In this document: positions 21,399-32,492 of the stretch, one piece after another
Position numbering within the stretch: position 1 is the stretch's first letter
Layout of the letters: each line of letters begins with the position of its first letter
Assembly (NCBI GenBank): GCA_019649035.1
Contig: BMAT01001508.1
Span: forward strand, 566,535-599,026
Source of the DNA: Elysia marginata
Lineage: Eukaryota; Mollusca; Gastropoda; Plakobranchidae
DNA: 32,492 nucleotides
Reading direction: 5' to 3'
The notes under the pieces: generated by a model
Told to the model about the DNA's origin: nothing
Seen by the model: only the letters and a program-made list of their open reading frames with translations
Databases searched by the model: none
Program-made: the position numbers and the translations under genes

Positions 21399-21633
21399 AG
21401 TAAGCGAGTCGCTTAGAGAGGCTAGGCAAGGACCTTTGCCATGAAACTCCTTTTAGAAGGAGCGTAGTGGCGACATGGTTTAAGCTATGTTTCTCTAAGT
21501 GACAAGGCGGTGGGTGCCGAAGCATCTTTAAGTCGAAGGTTCGAATCATACTAAAGGCAGACATTTCGGGCATTTCTACTAAAAAGTCTACTTATTTCCA
21601 CTGCTAATTTCATACCTTTACAATATTTCAATC
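21399..21633 (+). repeat. direct repeat, copy 2 (interrupted)
   Basis: It matches copy 1 nearly perfectly over 21399-21463 (about two substitutions) and again over 21603-21633. The sequence between is absent from copy 1, so copy 1 shows the uninterrupted arrangement. Confidence 0.9.
21464..21602 (+). mobile_element. 139-bp tRNA-like insertion (SINE candidate)
   Basis: This segment interrupts copy 2 of the local duplication. It holds TGGCGACATGG (21468-21478), close to a polymerase III A box, and GGTTCGAATCA (21538-21548), close to the B-box consensus GGTTCGANNCC. Their spacing of about 60 bp suits a tRNA with a long variable arm or an intron. About 55 bp of non-tRNA sequence follows the B box. 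Flanking duplication is only GC, so it is either a truncated SINE or a tRNA-like relic deleted from copy 1. Confidence 0.5.
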
Positions 21634-23133
21634 AATGTGTTAAGGGGTTAAAACAACGCATTTTTAAACTTCAAATTGCATGAAAATATCAACACTTTGT
21701 GGAAAGATGTCAAAATTTCTTTTGCATAAATAATATTGAGGTAAAGAGTATTAAATCTTCTTTTTAAAGTTATTTTCTTACAATAAAGTTCTCTATATAT
21801 CCGAATCATTTGGCTTGGTCCCCAAGAGAAAAGAAGCGGTTAGTTTTAAAAGCCAGTATTGACTAAAATGGAATTAAAAATGTACAGCTATGGATCTTAT
21901 TGCTCGAAAATTATCACACAGTAAAGTTAATATGCATTGGTCCAAATCAAGCATATTGGTGATAATTCAATTTCACAATGCGTTTCCCCAATTTCGAAAT
22001 TTATTGAATAATATTAAGTTACTGAAGGCTTGCATGCAGCGACATGAGTCTGTTTAATGGAGCGAGGCGGCAAAGTTCTTTTTTGGTTAGTTCCAATGAC
22101 TTCCGATAGGAATAGATCTAAACGACACCTAGCCTTAATAATCTGCATTTCATAACAGTTAAAATTATTCGAGAAACTTTCTTTTTAAACGCAAACATTC
22201 TTTATCAACGCACTATAAACCTCAATCTATTACACTTTCTATAAATCTTTAAAAATACAGTTGCTGCCACGGCTGCTCGTGAAGTCATAACAGCAAAAAG
22301 GAAATTTTAAAACGGCGTTAAATAATTCATGGATGCTCTCAGCTGAGGTCTTGTTTGTTTCATTTCTGATGAGCCTAAATCTGCTTAATGAGGTTTGTTT
22401 TATCGACCGAAATGACCTCCTGTTCATATCTTCGTAGTTTTGTCAAACATTGGTTCAACCGTCTAAGTGCATTGAATCGGTCATGCATATGTGTGTCAAT
22501 TGATTTTGCTGACCACGATGCGTATAGTCTGTAAGAACTCGATGAATATTTCAGGCAGATATTGATGAAAAACTTATGGGTCTATTCAGTTGACATGATT
22601 TTGAAGTGGGTAAGCTTTTGAAGATAGTTAAAATTGAAGTGTTTTCCCCAAATTTTTGCGTCAATTTTGTGTGGGGAAAATATATTTTGTGTTGACCTAG
22701 GTTGTACTAGATTTAACCGATTAAGTGGCTCAGTTTTAATTTATATCAAATACTGTTTTTTATCCACTTTTTTACGAAATGGATATTTATTAACTGCCAT
22801 GCTATAGGAAGTCCTTTATGGCAACCTCATTTCCCTCTTGCTTCATTCGTAGTGTGTGGTCAGGACAGAAACTAATGAATAAGTTTGCACAAGAAGTTAA
22901 CCACTTCAATCAGCCCAGTATCAAAAAAGACATTGGGAAAAAAAAACAAGATGTACCAAGAACTATTTTCAAAGTCTTCATGAAACGCTTTCAGTCGCAG
23001 AACGAACATAGAACAACTTCATAACCGTTTCAGGTAAAATTAAAAATTGATAACCATCAACAGCATTTTCTTTACTGAGCTGAGTGTTTTGTGGCCAACA
23101 GCGTTGTATCAACTGCAGATACAAAACAAAAAG
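21634..23133. other. AT-rich stretch, no supported gene
   Basis: A 68-codon frame at 22818-23024 (+) and a 62-codon frame at 22239-22427 (-) have no recognisable motif. Nothing else seen. Confidence 0.5.
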
Positions 23134-23170
23134 TCTATCTCTGTCTATCTATCTATCTCTCTATCTCTCT
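23134..23170. repeat. (CTAT)n/(CT)n microsatellite
   Basis: Mixed CTAT and CT units on the plus strand. Confidence 0.9.
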
Positions 23171-24182
23171 CAATGGTTTCATTGTATTATGTATTATTTC
23201 TGAAGAAAGCAGTAAAAAAGCCGAAACTATTTTATGTATTAACTTAGTTTGTATTGTTTTTCTTCTTCCACGGAGTGATAAGTTGTAAAAAATGCTTTTT
23301 TATCACCTTTTATTTAGATTGTACAGACTTACATGCATCCTTTCAAGATCCTAACCTCCTTTATAGACATAATTCAAATAATTTTATTTCCTACCCATTT
23401 TTTAAAAAAATTTACTGTGCTTTTTGAAGTCTTTCTTTCTCATTTCACTTTCTCTATCTCTCTCTCTCTATCAAAGTAAGTCCTACCTCAAATACCATTG
23501 AAAGCTAATGATTTTGTTTCGTCGTGTATATCTCGTCTTGTTGATTCGGCTCTACAGTAAACGTTTTATAATTTCAGAATTTCAGAACGATGCTTATGTA
23601 TTTGCATAAATATTTTCAACTGGCAACTTGGTTTTTTTATATTGAAAATAACGTAAGAATTGTTTATGATATATTTCGACATTGAGAATAAATTAATTTA
23701 GTGCTGTTTGTAATGATGTTTTATTCATTAAACAAACCACCTTTCTTTTTTGTTGAATTTACAAGTAACTACATAAAAAGAAGTAAAGTCTTGTGGTGTT
23801 TATCTCTGTCTAATTGGAACATAGACACCATAATGGTTTTTAAACGATCTTAACGAAAGCTTGACTTTGTATTTCTCATTTTTATCATAAATATAAGAAT
23901 ATCAAGTCTACACTATCAGGTAAATTGTGTTAAAAGCTAAGAATATTTCACATTCTTCCCTTACGTAACTCCTAAATTACTTAAAACCTTTGGCAGAAAA
24001 TACTTGTGACGTAACACTTAGCATAAACACTCTCTTGGACAAGAAAACACTTTCTATCTTTAGAAAGACGGAACTTTCCTCGTGTCTCGAGAACTACTGC
24101 GTCACTTTCAGTCTAAAACCTTGATAAATTGGAGACGCCAATGTTGAGCCAACTTAAAAGCTTGTTTAATGTTTTTACTCGT
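23171..24182. other. AT-rich stretch with a small CT tract
   Basis: Contains a short CT/CTAT run at 23449-23472. No gene or RNA signal. Confidence 0.55.
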
Positions 24183-24401
24183 TGCCTCTCGCCTTCTCTC
24201 TCACTGTCTGTTTCTGTATATGTCTCTCTTTCTCTGTCCCTTTCTGTCTGTCTGCCTGTCTGTCTCTTTCTGTATGTTCCTCTGTCTCTCTCTCTTTTTC
24301 TCTCTCTCTACCTGTCAGTCTCTTTAAGTATGTTTCTCTGTCTCTTTTTCTCTCTATCTTTTTCTCTCTATCTGTCTCTCTCTCTCTTTCTCTCTCTCTC
24401 A
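24183..24401. repeat. (CT)n/(CTGT)n polypyrimidine-rich repeat
   Basis: About 220 bp of CT, CTGT and CTTT units on the plus strand, resembling the 1009-1212 tract. Open frames over it are repeat artefacts. Confidence 0.96.
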
Positions 24402-26031
24402 CCAACCTTGGTGGGAAAAAGAGCCAGACTGGAGTATTTTATACTGAGAGATAAGAAAGCGAAAACAGGGTTTAGACAATATATGAGTATAAATATAAAT
24501 GTCTTTAAAGGATTGATGAGTACAGTCCTCTGGCTGTACCAGCAGAAACAGACCAGATGACAATTTTGAAAAGAACCATGTGCCTGCAACAAAAAGACTC
24601 CCATAATTACTTGAAAAATGGACATAGATAAGAAAAAGAAATGGATGTTATTATAATTATATATAAAGATTTCAACCTCTTCATAAAGAATAAACTGCTG
24701 TTGCAGAATGATCAGACTATTTAGAAGGGTTCAGAACGATAGTAGTCACACTAGATTTTTTTCTAATACCGATCGTTAAAATGCCATTCTAAAAATAATT
24801 TTGATGAAAAGATGTTTGTTCTGTACAAAACGGCAATCTTCTATTACCAACGCGATGCAACTATTAAAGTGTAATAAAACTGTACGGTATTTAACTCAGA
24901 ATGGTTATATATGTATGTATATATATATATACTTAGTACTAGAAGCCTAAAATATGAGTTGTTCTTGACTTGCCCAGAAGTATAACTATCATGTTACCTT
25001 TGATTGGTAGAAACTGGCACTAAGAGTATCACCCAGCAAAGATAATTACCCCCCTGCGTCAGCCACAAAGGTATGTCATAACATAATGTTCAAACGCTGT
25101 AGAATGTAAATTATTATTCTTACAGGTAGTTACTATGTTTAACCTGTGCTAATAACTTGAAAATGTAACATAGTTACAGATACAAGGTCATTAAGCTTAT
25201 GAGCTCAGGGTTTCTTATGATAGATATTTTTTTTCTGGCATTTGTTCGATATGAACATGCATTTGAAATCTGATAGTACTTTTGAGGCGATTTATGTAGA
25301 GCGATTTTCAAAAAGTAACATTAACAATGAATAATATTTAACTGAATATTGGCATAAATATATTATTGCTCAGACTTAGGGTATGAAGCGGTGTTAAACT
25401 GATTAGGGCAAAGAAACAGTCATGTGTCAATGCACGATATCATTAGTACATAAAGCACCTAAAAGGACGGCAAAATAGCTCACATTTAGTGCCCCAGTTT
25501 TTAACAAAATGATCCAATTGCCCAAATAAAAACAAAATGCTACATTGTTTTTGCCACGGACGGTCGACATTTTTTAGAACTCGTTTAAATGTAGATGAAA
25601 TGGTTGAGTTTTTTTATTTGAAATGTACCAATCGGGTATTAGAATGCACGATCTCTAAGGCTAGAGGTATTGAAAACGTTCAGTTAATATATTACCTAAA
25701 ATAAGTGCGAATTACACGCTCGCGAAAAAAAATTGATTTTTTTTCCTATCTGCTATTCTTTTTTTTATTAAGAGTTCAAATTGATTGGAAAAAATTATCA
25801 AGAAGAAATTGATATTATTCAATTAATATGAAGACGAAAAAAGGTTCAATAGGTCACAAGTGACAAAAAAAATTCATGTCTTGTAATGTTTCTCTTCATA
25901 ACTTTTTTTAAGAATCGAAAATGTTATAGTGGCCAATTTTGTTTGAAGAACCTCATTCTTTAACGCGGTAGCTATAATTACTTGAATTCAAAGTAAAACT
26001 AATTACCAGTGAGGATCAGTGAGTAGATTAC
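24402..26031. other. AT-rich stretch, no supported gene
   Basis: Contains a (TA)n-like run at 24905-24932. The last part may be the 3' flank of the mariner remnant, but no terminal inverted repeat was found. Confidence 0.5.
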
Positions 26032-26536
26032 CTACCACTTATAAGAAACTGATTTGACGTCCTCATCGACATCGAGTCTCCTGCCACATATAAATGACTA
26101 AAAAAGACCAAAAATGGTTACAATCGGTGGATGCCAAGTCTGGACCGTGGGCTAGATACGGAAGAGCTTTCCATCCATAGTGTTAAAGCTTGTTAAATCT
26201 ATTATTTCGTAAGCATTGCTGAAAAGCGTTTTTGCATTAATATGCTGCACGCCTCTTCAGAGATGCGAGTCTTTTTCGTCGTGCCGTTCTTCTCAGCCGC
26301 TCAATTGTTTCGCAATATTATTTAGATCTAGCATTACTAATGTGGCAAACTATTGGGCAGAATTACATCTGTTGAGTCTCAAAACAATCAATATTTTGGG
26401 GTACAGATGATGGCAGGTGCTTTTTTCGAACATTGCGGCGCTTAGGATCATAGGTACTGTAACGTATCCAGGTTTCATCTCAGAATACCAAGTTTTCAAG
26501 GAGATGTTTCCTTTTTAAGCATCCCCACCAAACCAC
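26032..26536 (-). pseudogene. mariner-family transposase remnant
   Basis: Mariner transposases cut and paste DNA using three Asp residues in an RNase H-like fold. On the minus strand one frame can be followed over about 500 bp: a stop directly before DETWIRYSTYDPKRRN (first Asp motif, codon at 26479), then YCETIERLRRTARRKR, then PYLAHGPDLASTDCNHFW, which corresponds to the family motif PPYSPDLAPxDYHLF. After a one-base shift DVDEDVKSVSYKW and a stop at 26032 finish it. At least five in-frame stops are present. The second catalytic motif, normally HDNA, reads CKNA next to a stop, so that Asp is lost. The N-terminal helix-turn-helix part and terminal repeats were not found. The first and third motifs are 113 codons apart, a little shorter than I expect for intact mariners. 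Confidence 0.85.
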
Positions 26537-26542
26537 ACAATA

Positions 26543-26588
26543 AGCTGTGTCTAGAATCTACCAGTAGCTGTGTCTATAATCCACCAGT
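26543..26588 (+). repeat. two-copy 23-bp tandem duplication
   Basis: Two adjacent 23-bp units, both starting AGCTGTGTCTA and ending ACCAGT, differ at two positions. They lie just upstream (minus sense) of the readable mariner segment. Confidence 0.88.
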
Positions 26589-29500
26589 GTGATTATTATG
26601 ACAATTGTGCAGAAGACCATAGGCCGTTTCGTCTCTTTTGAACCTTGTGGTCCTGTTATAAAATTTTGCAAACCCAAATACCTTTGGGACCCCAATTTCT
26701 AACGTGGACTGCTAAAACGCACTAATGCAATACTAACTTGAGAGCGCATTGATGCCTTTTGTCTGTTGACGTTGGATTTGTCATTAACAGCTTCATAAGC
26801 ATGTTTTTTGGGGGAATGTCAAGGAATGTCAAGTTTTGAGGTCACTTTTCTATTTTCTCCTGTCAGATTTGGCGAGCTGGCACCAACGTTTTTATTATAA
26901 ATGTGGCTAGAGGAAAGTAAACGAATGACCCTACTTTTACCATTAAGAAAATTAAAAAATAATTATCGTTTAGTTTGACAGTAATGGCCATTATGTCGTT
27001 ACTTTTCAGACAGTCCTCGTAAAAAAATTCGAAAATTGCGCCATTATAGAAATGGATATTTTTCCAAATAAAAGGTATCTAAGAACACATGTAGGCCTAT
27101 AAAACCTGTAAATACACAGAAAAATGTTTTCATATTACAGGTAACTCTTTCTCATGCTTTTGATAGCAGGCAATGAGTGATTGTTAAGACCTTTTGCGGG
27201 TGCATGTCAATGAACCTCGCGTGGCTGCACATCGCATGCAAAGCAAGGACGAGTTCACCTTTAAGATTAATTAAGAGCACGTTGATTAAACATTCCAAAT
27301 GCGAATCATCAAGGTTCTGTATAGAGCTTGCACCTGAAAACACACGTGTGTTCCAAAACATTTATAATGATTTCCACAAAAACCAGGTAGGGATAATCAA
27401 TTGAAGTAAAGGCTAACGAGTTCTAGGGCAAAGAAAATAGTAAGCAGGAGGCGAAAAAGGCAGTTTGAAAGGAACCAAGAGAAGCGGGAAAATAAAGGAT
27501 TTACAAAGAAACAAAAAGCGTAATGTCGTGTTTACAACATTTTCAATCTCGAGTGCAATACGGTGTGCTAGCTAGAACACTTGAATGTCTCGTTAAGTAG
27601 ATATTGGTGAGATTGGCGAGTTATGGTTTTGCGTGGGTTTTGGAGAGGGTCGTCAGATCACGATATGCGTGAGCTCAGTTTATTTTTCTCAGGGTCATAA
27701 AAGCCAACTTTAATCAAAATAAAAAATTTAGAAAGTAATGTACAGATGTATTCAAAGATACGTATATTGCATACCCTAGTTGTGAAAAACTTGAAAGAAG
27801 TAGCGCCAACCGGAAATGATAAATTGTTGAGCTTGACAGTTGATACGACTCGTCCAGAACCTGAAGTTGGTTGAGTAAGGTTTCCATAGACTGTATAGTG
27901 TATGGCAAGAGAAAATAGAAAATCAAATAAGCAGAAGCAATGCCGTGTGATGGCTAAAAAACTTGAAAGTCTCGATAGCAAAGCCATTGACAAACAGCTC
28001 GTCTCAACAAGGTGTTTCTATTATTCAAACGTCGCCCTAGGGTTTGTATTGCTGTTAGACCAGCCGCGATATCGCATATGTTACAGGGATTCTATCGCAG
28101 CCCTATGGTTACAAAATAAAAAAAAAGAAAGAAAATAACGTCATCTTGACAAAAGATTTCCTTTGATAAACTGTATATCTTGTATTTTTTTAGAATATTG
28201 CTCTAAGCTTTTCTGCTCCAAGCGTATAAAATGATTACAAAGCTGAAATCATTTTGAATAAATTGTTTATGATGAGATGGCATTTTGATAATTTAGTGGT
28301 AAGAAAATGACATTTAACGGACACCAATTGGAGCCAGGATGGACATTTTTGTGTGGTCATTACCAGTAATACGATAACTATCAAAATAAGCTATTGATAT
28401 TCCGAATCTTCTTTCGTGACCACAAGCGCAGAAAAAGTTTTAAAATAATCCTTCACGTTTTACCCTGACAAAGATTTTTTTAAAGAGAAAACGTTGGATT
28501 CGTGTCATTTTTTAATTTTGTTTGTCCACGAGTTATAACAATTTATTTTGAAAGCTGGTGCAAAAAAAGAGAAGCGTGTGTTGGCATAGGTCGTACTTAA
28601 GGGTCGGTGAATTTGACATTATAAAATCATAGTTACAGTATTTATGTAAGTGCCTCAGGGTGTGACAGTAACAATAATCCCTATAAGCCATTTCGATACC
28701 TCACTGCAGTTTTGAACTTGTGCGTCCATGAATTCGTTTCAGGGGTTGGAAGAAATGGTATGGAAAGAAATGAATAGATGACAAAACAATTTTTATTGCC
28801 TTTTTTGAATTTGTGTTTGTCGTTGATTTGAACCTTAAAGGGGATGTTTAGGCCATTTTTAAGACCCCCTTTTTTAGTACTTGAAAACCAGCATGAAATT
28901 TATTGATATAAAAATTATTTTTATTTCCGTTAAGTAGCAAGTAAAATTTCATTCCCTACATCGCACAATCACTGAGCATATTATGTTTTGCGTAATGGCA
29001 ATCATAATATAAAAAAAACCAAAAAGTATAAATATTTAAAACATTCCCACCCCTTAAAACGCAATATCACCACAATAGAGAATAACAGTCGGCAAACATT
29101 AATCATCAATTCAAACAATTCTTTCTTCATAACAGCGTTAGATACAAAAAGACTTTCTTACTCTCTGATTTTGAGGGTTAAGGATGTCCATACATTCGAG
29201 CCACCAATACAAAACGATTTTCTTGTGTTTTTCTTCTGTATTTTGGTGTTACCAAAAATTTGTATATGACTAATCTCTGTTAATTCCAAAAGTTACGTTG
29301 ATGCTAGGTTGGACAGGTGCCTAAAAGTTAGTAAAGTTGTTTTGAATTTGACCTTTTTAGCTACCGGGAGCCAGTGATGGTTTGAAAATGATCTTGTCAT
29401 TGCAATAAAATGATAAGTCCAGCAGCATATATAGCGGTAAAGATTTTATCGTTGATTTTGGACACTTAGTAAAGCAATAAATTGTAGTAATCTAACCTGT

Positions 29501-29884
29501 TACAGTCAAAGAGATGCAATAGGTGTTGTAGCATCTATATCAACCGTATCAACATTAAACAGATATAAAAGTCTAGAGAGATTAACAGTTGGTGACTCTG
29601 AAATAGTTTATAACTAAATCAAGACTAGTCACAAATTCAGGATCACGCTTTGGCTCTGGCCTTTCTGCGAACATTCATGTCTTTAAACATGTCAAACAAT
29701 CAAGCCGTCATCCAGTTCTTATTTATGTCGACAAAACGATTTTCAAAAAAGTAGTCTACCGATAGTGCCTTTTTCATCCTGAAATCTCAAAATGGACAGC
29801 TTGGGTCAGATCTGTTAGATACACTGTATGTCTTTATACATCTTAGTGCTTTGTCACGAACACCAAAATGTATTTTAAGTCCAT
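26589..29884. other. 3.3 kb AT-rich DNA without a supported gene
   Basis: The part to about 26900 may be worn mariner N-terminal sequence, but I cannot read it. GGAATGTCAA is duplicated at about 26813-26832. Overlapping frames at 27152-27404 on both strands have some splice-like borders (ATTACAG at about 27139, CCAG/GTAGGG at about 27387) but no recognised protein. Frames at 27658-28138 and 28988-29269 are not supported. Confidence 0.45.
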
Positions 29885-29917
29885 CATCCACGTGGCGATC
29901 GAAACGCACGCCGTGAC
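29885..29917 (-). repeat. GC-rich segment, inverted copy of 30346-30378
   Basis: Read on the minus strand, 27 of 33 positions match 30346-30378 on the plus strand, including GCCACGTGGATG at the end. Matching frames give VTACVSIATWM here and VTTCVPDATWM there, so both may derive from one once-coding or element sequence. Confidence 0.65.
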
Positions 29918-30345
29918 GGGTGCCACGAGCTAGAGTCCAATTGCAACGTGAATAGGAAAACTGTATGAAAAAGAAAGGTTTCAGCATCCTGGTCACCAGC
30001 CGAGCCATGTGTTCAAAATATCAAGCGGAGATAGATATTTTTGGAGTGGCCGCGGGCGAGTCCCGCCGGAGCTAAAACCTATGACACAAAACTTCAAACA
30101 TATCAAATAAATTAACATAAAATAGTAATCCTGACGCCGTTTGAATGTTATTTGATGCAAAAGAGGAACAAAATACTCTAACACAAAGTCGAAAAAGAAT
30201 TAATTAATTTATTGAGATTCATCTAGTCCTATCAATAGTCTTACTCATCACCGTGGATATTTAGGGGATTCCCCATGCCTCGATTCAACCAGCGTCCTGG
30301 TCGCAGTATGGATGGTAACAAGTGACCGCTGGCAAGCCGGGTGCC

Positions 30346-30378
30346 GTCACGACGTGCGTCCCGGATGCCACGTGGATG
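30346..30378 (+). repeat. GC-rich segment, inverted copy of 29885-29917
   Basis: Pairs with 29885-29917 in opposite orientation, about 430 bp away. Weaker similarity seems to continue past the end (GATGGTAAACCTCATT against GATGATGGACTTAAAA). A GGATGGTAAC/GGATGGTAAA word is also repeated inside this copy (from 30310 and 30374). Confidence 0.65.
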
Positions 30379-30469
30379 GTAAACCTCATTCAGTATAATG
30401 GGAACCTCTGATAAAACGCACTTTGTCCGCCTTCCACATGATTTTAATATTTTACTTTAACTTGGCTTC

Positions 30470-30755
30470 GTTACTAAGTGTAACTGTGTCGCCACAGAGC
30501 AGCGCCACTAATGCCCCAGCAGACCAGTACATTAATTTGAAGGTCACTTTTGACCATATTCAGGGTTGTTTCAGGTGCATATCACAAATTCAAGAATTGC
30601 CTGTAGCTGGGTACCCATTTTAGAGGTGGTTGGTCCGAGGGAAGTTAGGTTCAATTGATTTCCCAAGGAAATTGCAACATTGCATGGTCGGGAATCGAAC
30701 CCGCGACCTCCAGATCTTGAGTCCGACGCGTTAACCACTCTGACACCTGCCTCCT
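30470..30755 (-). mobile_element. tRNA-derived SINE
   Basis: The minus-strand head at about 30755-30685 is tRNA-like: TGTCAGAGTGG (30745-30735) is one mismatch from the A-box form TGGCNNAGTGG, a Leu-like anticodon region reads ACTCAAGATCT, and GGTTCGATTCC (30701-30691) is a perfect polymerase III B box. It lacks the long variable arm of a true tRNA-Leu and does not close into a clean acceptor stem. Downstream (to lower coordinates) the sequence continues into a non-tRNA body with AAATGGGTACCCAGCTAC around 30620-30603. That layout, tRNA head plus unrelated body, is a SINE rather than a tRNA gene. The 3' end is not defined and no target duplication was found; the left limit is a guess. Confidence 0.65.
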
Positions 30756-32445
30756 ACATGATGCAATAGATGGTTATACGCTCTTGGTAGGATTTTACAA
30801 CCTTTATGTCTAGTTTTGCACGAGGTTTGTTCCCATGCCAATCAGATAAATACCTTATTTTTTTTTCAAAGACTGGTTTTTGTCACTGCTCGAGATGGTA
30901 CTAAGAACAATATTTGATGAATTTATAAAGATCCGTTTCACTACTTATGGGGCCAAAACAAGCACAGAGTTTTCTGAAGCTTTCATTTCATTCCTTTTAT
31001 TAATTAATCCTTAATCTCCTTTAAAGCGTTAATTAGATTTTAGTTTTGTGTAGAGACCATTGACTCTATCAGACTACACAAGTACAACAACCCCTTCGAA
31101 CACGAAATCTGAAGAGCCAGTTTGCCCTAGTTTGTAACGTCACCAGCTGCAGTGGAATGACTTCACAAGACAGGAACGTTGCGTGAATATCAGACTTATT
31201 TTTAACCACTGAACGCTATGATTTCTAGTTTTTAAGCCATTCGTTTGTGCTTACTCAGTCAAAGTTTGAGTTTGCTTCATAGAAGATAATGAAAGCTCGC
31301 CTGAAATTATTACATTTTTTATAATGATTCATCGCTCTCCGAGACAGCACTCTTTACAGACAATAAAATCACGCAACGTCCGAAAAAACCATGAACTGAC
31401 AGAACCGCTATTCTGGTGGAGGCTATAAACTGTTACCGGAGAATCACTTCCCCATTTCGATCAAACAGAAGATAGGAGTTGGTAATTGAATCAAGACAAA
31501 AAAAGGAAGAGACGCACAGCGCTTAATGCTCTCTGATTCTGACTAAGCTTCCCAGGTCACCGCGGCATGGTTTTTATTTGAGCTACCGTTTCGTGCCCAT
31601 CACTTCACTAATGGGGTACATTTGACCTGTTGTTTTTCCGCCACCACGTTTAGTGCGCGCGGCCAAATCAGGGGATGTTGATAGAGCTATAAACACAGGT
31701 TACCTTTTAAAACTCATTACTTGGGTTGCGAAACCAATGTTTTTGTTCTCTGAGACGTGAGGAAACAGGATTACGAGACTGGCTAGATGGCACATTATCA
31801 GATAGAGAACTGTGAGTCGAGGATTTCATTGAAGATCAAGGACTTAACTCTAGCACTAAACACGGTTGAAAGCCGTTGCGTTGAAGTCTGTGATAGCTGA
31901 ACTAAGACTGTACAGTAATTTTTTCAATGTCACTTTTCAAATTTTTGCATTTTAGTTAATAGATATGAGTTCAATGGCTATAGCATGCTTTCTTTACAAC
32001 AAAACTTGCGCCCAGAATATCTAATCTTCTGAAACGAGAATTTCTTTCATTCATTTTGGTAACTGAAAATGTCGTTGGTTTGGTTTTAAATGTCCTTATT
32101 TTAAGAAAGCTTCGAACACTCAAGCAATTTTATTAATGCCTAATAATTATTTGAATGAAAGAAGCGCAATATTTTTTGTATTACATCTTTTGCTTCAAAG
32201 CCATACAGCGCAAAAGTAGTTATAAATTTCTCGGCTTGTTAATAGATCTAATCTGACAATAGGCCTAAAACGAAGTGGTTTTTAAATAGTCTTGTAACAA
32301 CGTAATATCTTATACATTATATGAACGGGACATCCCGATAAAAAAAATTGATTCAGCAGTACCTCTCGCCTCAAGGGCAGGTAACTATCATACGTAAAAC
32401 AAACATAATCAGGATATCAGAAACGAGAATTGAGGTAAAAAAAAC
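30756..32445. other. AT-rich stretch, no supported gene
   Basis: GC is slightly raised at about 31550-31680 (GCGCGCGGCC at 31656-31665), without a coding frame. Nothing else recognised. Confidence 0.5.
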
Positions 32446-32492
32446 TTAATAATAATAATATAATAATATCTAAATTTATATAGCGCTTTTTA
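32446..32492 (+). repeat. (AAT)n running into a dispersed-repeat end, cut by window edge
   Basis: AAT units with one slip lead into ATCTAAATTTATATAGCGC. From general experience, an (AAT)n array next to a TTTATATAGCGC word is a common junction of dispersed repeats in marine invertebrate genomes. The element continues outside the window, so its type cannot be given. Confidence 0.6.

Noticed and set aside
24129..24625. 143-codon frame and others across the CT tract
   Set aside because: Most of each frame is repeat; the non-repeat tails have no motif or conserved look.
27152..27404. Overlapping open frames on both strands with splice-like borders
   Set aside because: Neither protein is recognisable, and one must be a shadow of the other; I cannot choose.
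30685..30755. True tRNA-Leu gene
   Set aside because: It lacks a long variable arm and a clean acceptor stem, and a non-tRNA body follows as in SINEs.

Overview
The window looks like non-coding, repeat-rich nuclear DNA from an animal. The base composition is AT-rich. There are no dense ORFs, operons or bacterial-style genes. It carries many long CT/GA microsatellites, tRNA-derived SINE-like pieces and decayed transposons. The tRNA-like SINE head, a right-edge repeat of AAT units running into ATATAGCGC, and the Helitron and mariner types together suggest a marine invertebrate, most likely a mollusc. That placement is inference; no taxonomic marker gene is present. I see no gene of secure function.

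Layout. Positions 1-12,100 are mostly unique AT-rich sequence broken by simple repeats (101-156, 1009-1212, 2414-2493, 8253-8292). This part holds a possible terminal exon on the minus strand (1912-2123), a worn reverse-transcriptase tail of a LINE-like element (6119-6367, minus), a 93-residue intronless reading frame followed by AATAAA (7207-7488, plus), and two short tandem duplications. A 37-39 bp fold-back lies at 12157-12240.

The most informative part is 12,762-16,160, a broken Helitron on the minus strand. Its 3' terminus is intact: a 6-bp hairpin, then 8 nt, then CTAG, with T as the next base. The gene starts with a recognisable MPPK start near 16157 and ends at 13123. It has several frameshifts and stops, and a large internal deletion that joins the N-terminal Helitron domain directly to the C-terminal end of the PIF1-like helicase. 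The gene is also split by a 1.56-kb element (14073-15635) with imperfect 15-bp terminal inverted repeats and a 7-bp target duplication. That nested element carries a TCTAGATCTAG-rich minisatellite and a 47-bp-arm inverted repeat.

Positions 16,160-26,000 are again mostly unremarkable: AT-rich DNA, a 225-bp CAGA/GA tract (19577-19801), an assembly gap (20441-20483), a local duplication in which one copy carries a tRNA-like insertion and the other has an empty site (21129-21633), and a CT tract (24183-24401). A mariner transposase pseudogene lies at 26032-26536 (minus). From 29,885 to 30,755 there are two related GC-rich segments in inverted orientation and a tRNA-derived SINE with a perfect B box. 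The right edge enters another repeat.

The genes do not form a pathway. The window records successive transposon insertions and their decay: Helitron first, then an insertion into it, with mariner, LINE and SINE remnants elsewhere. All family calls come from motifs read by eye, without database searches.
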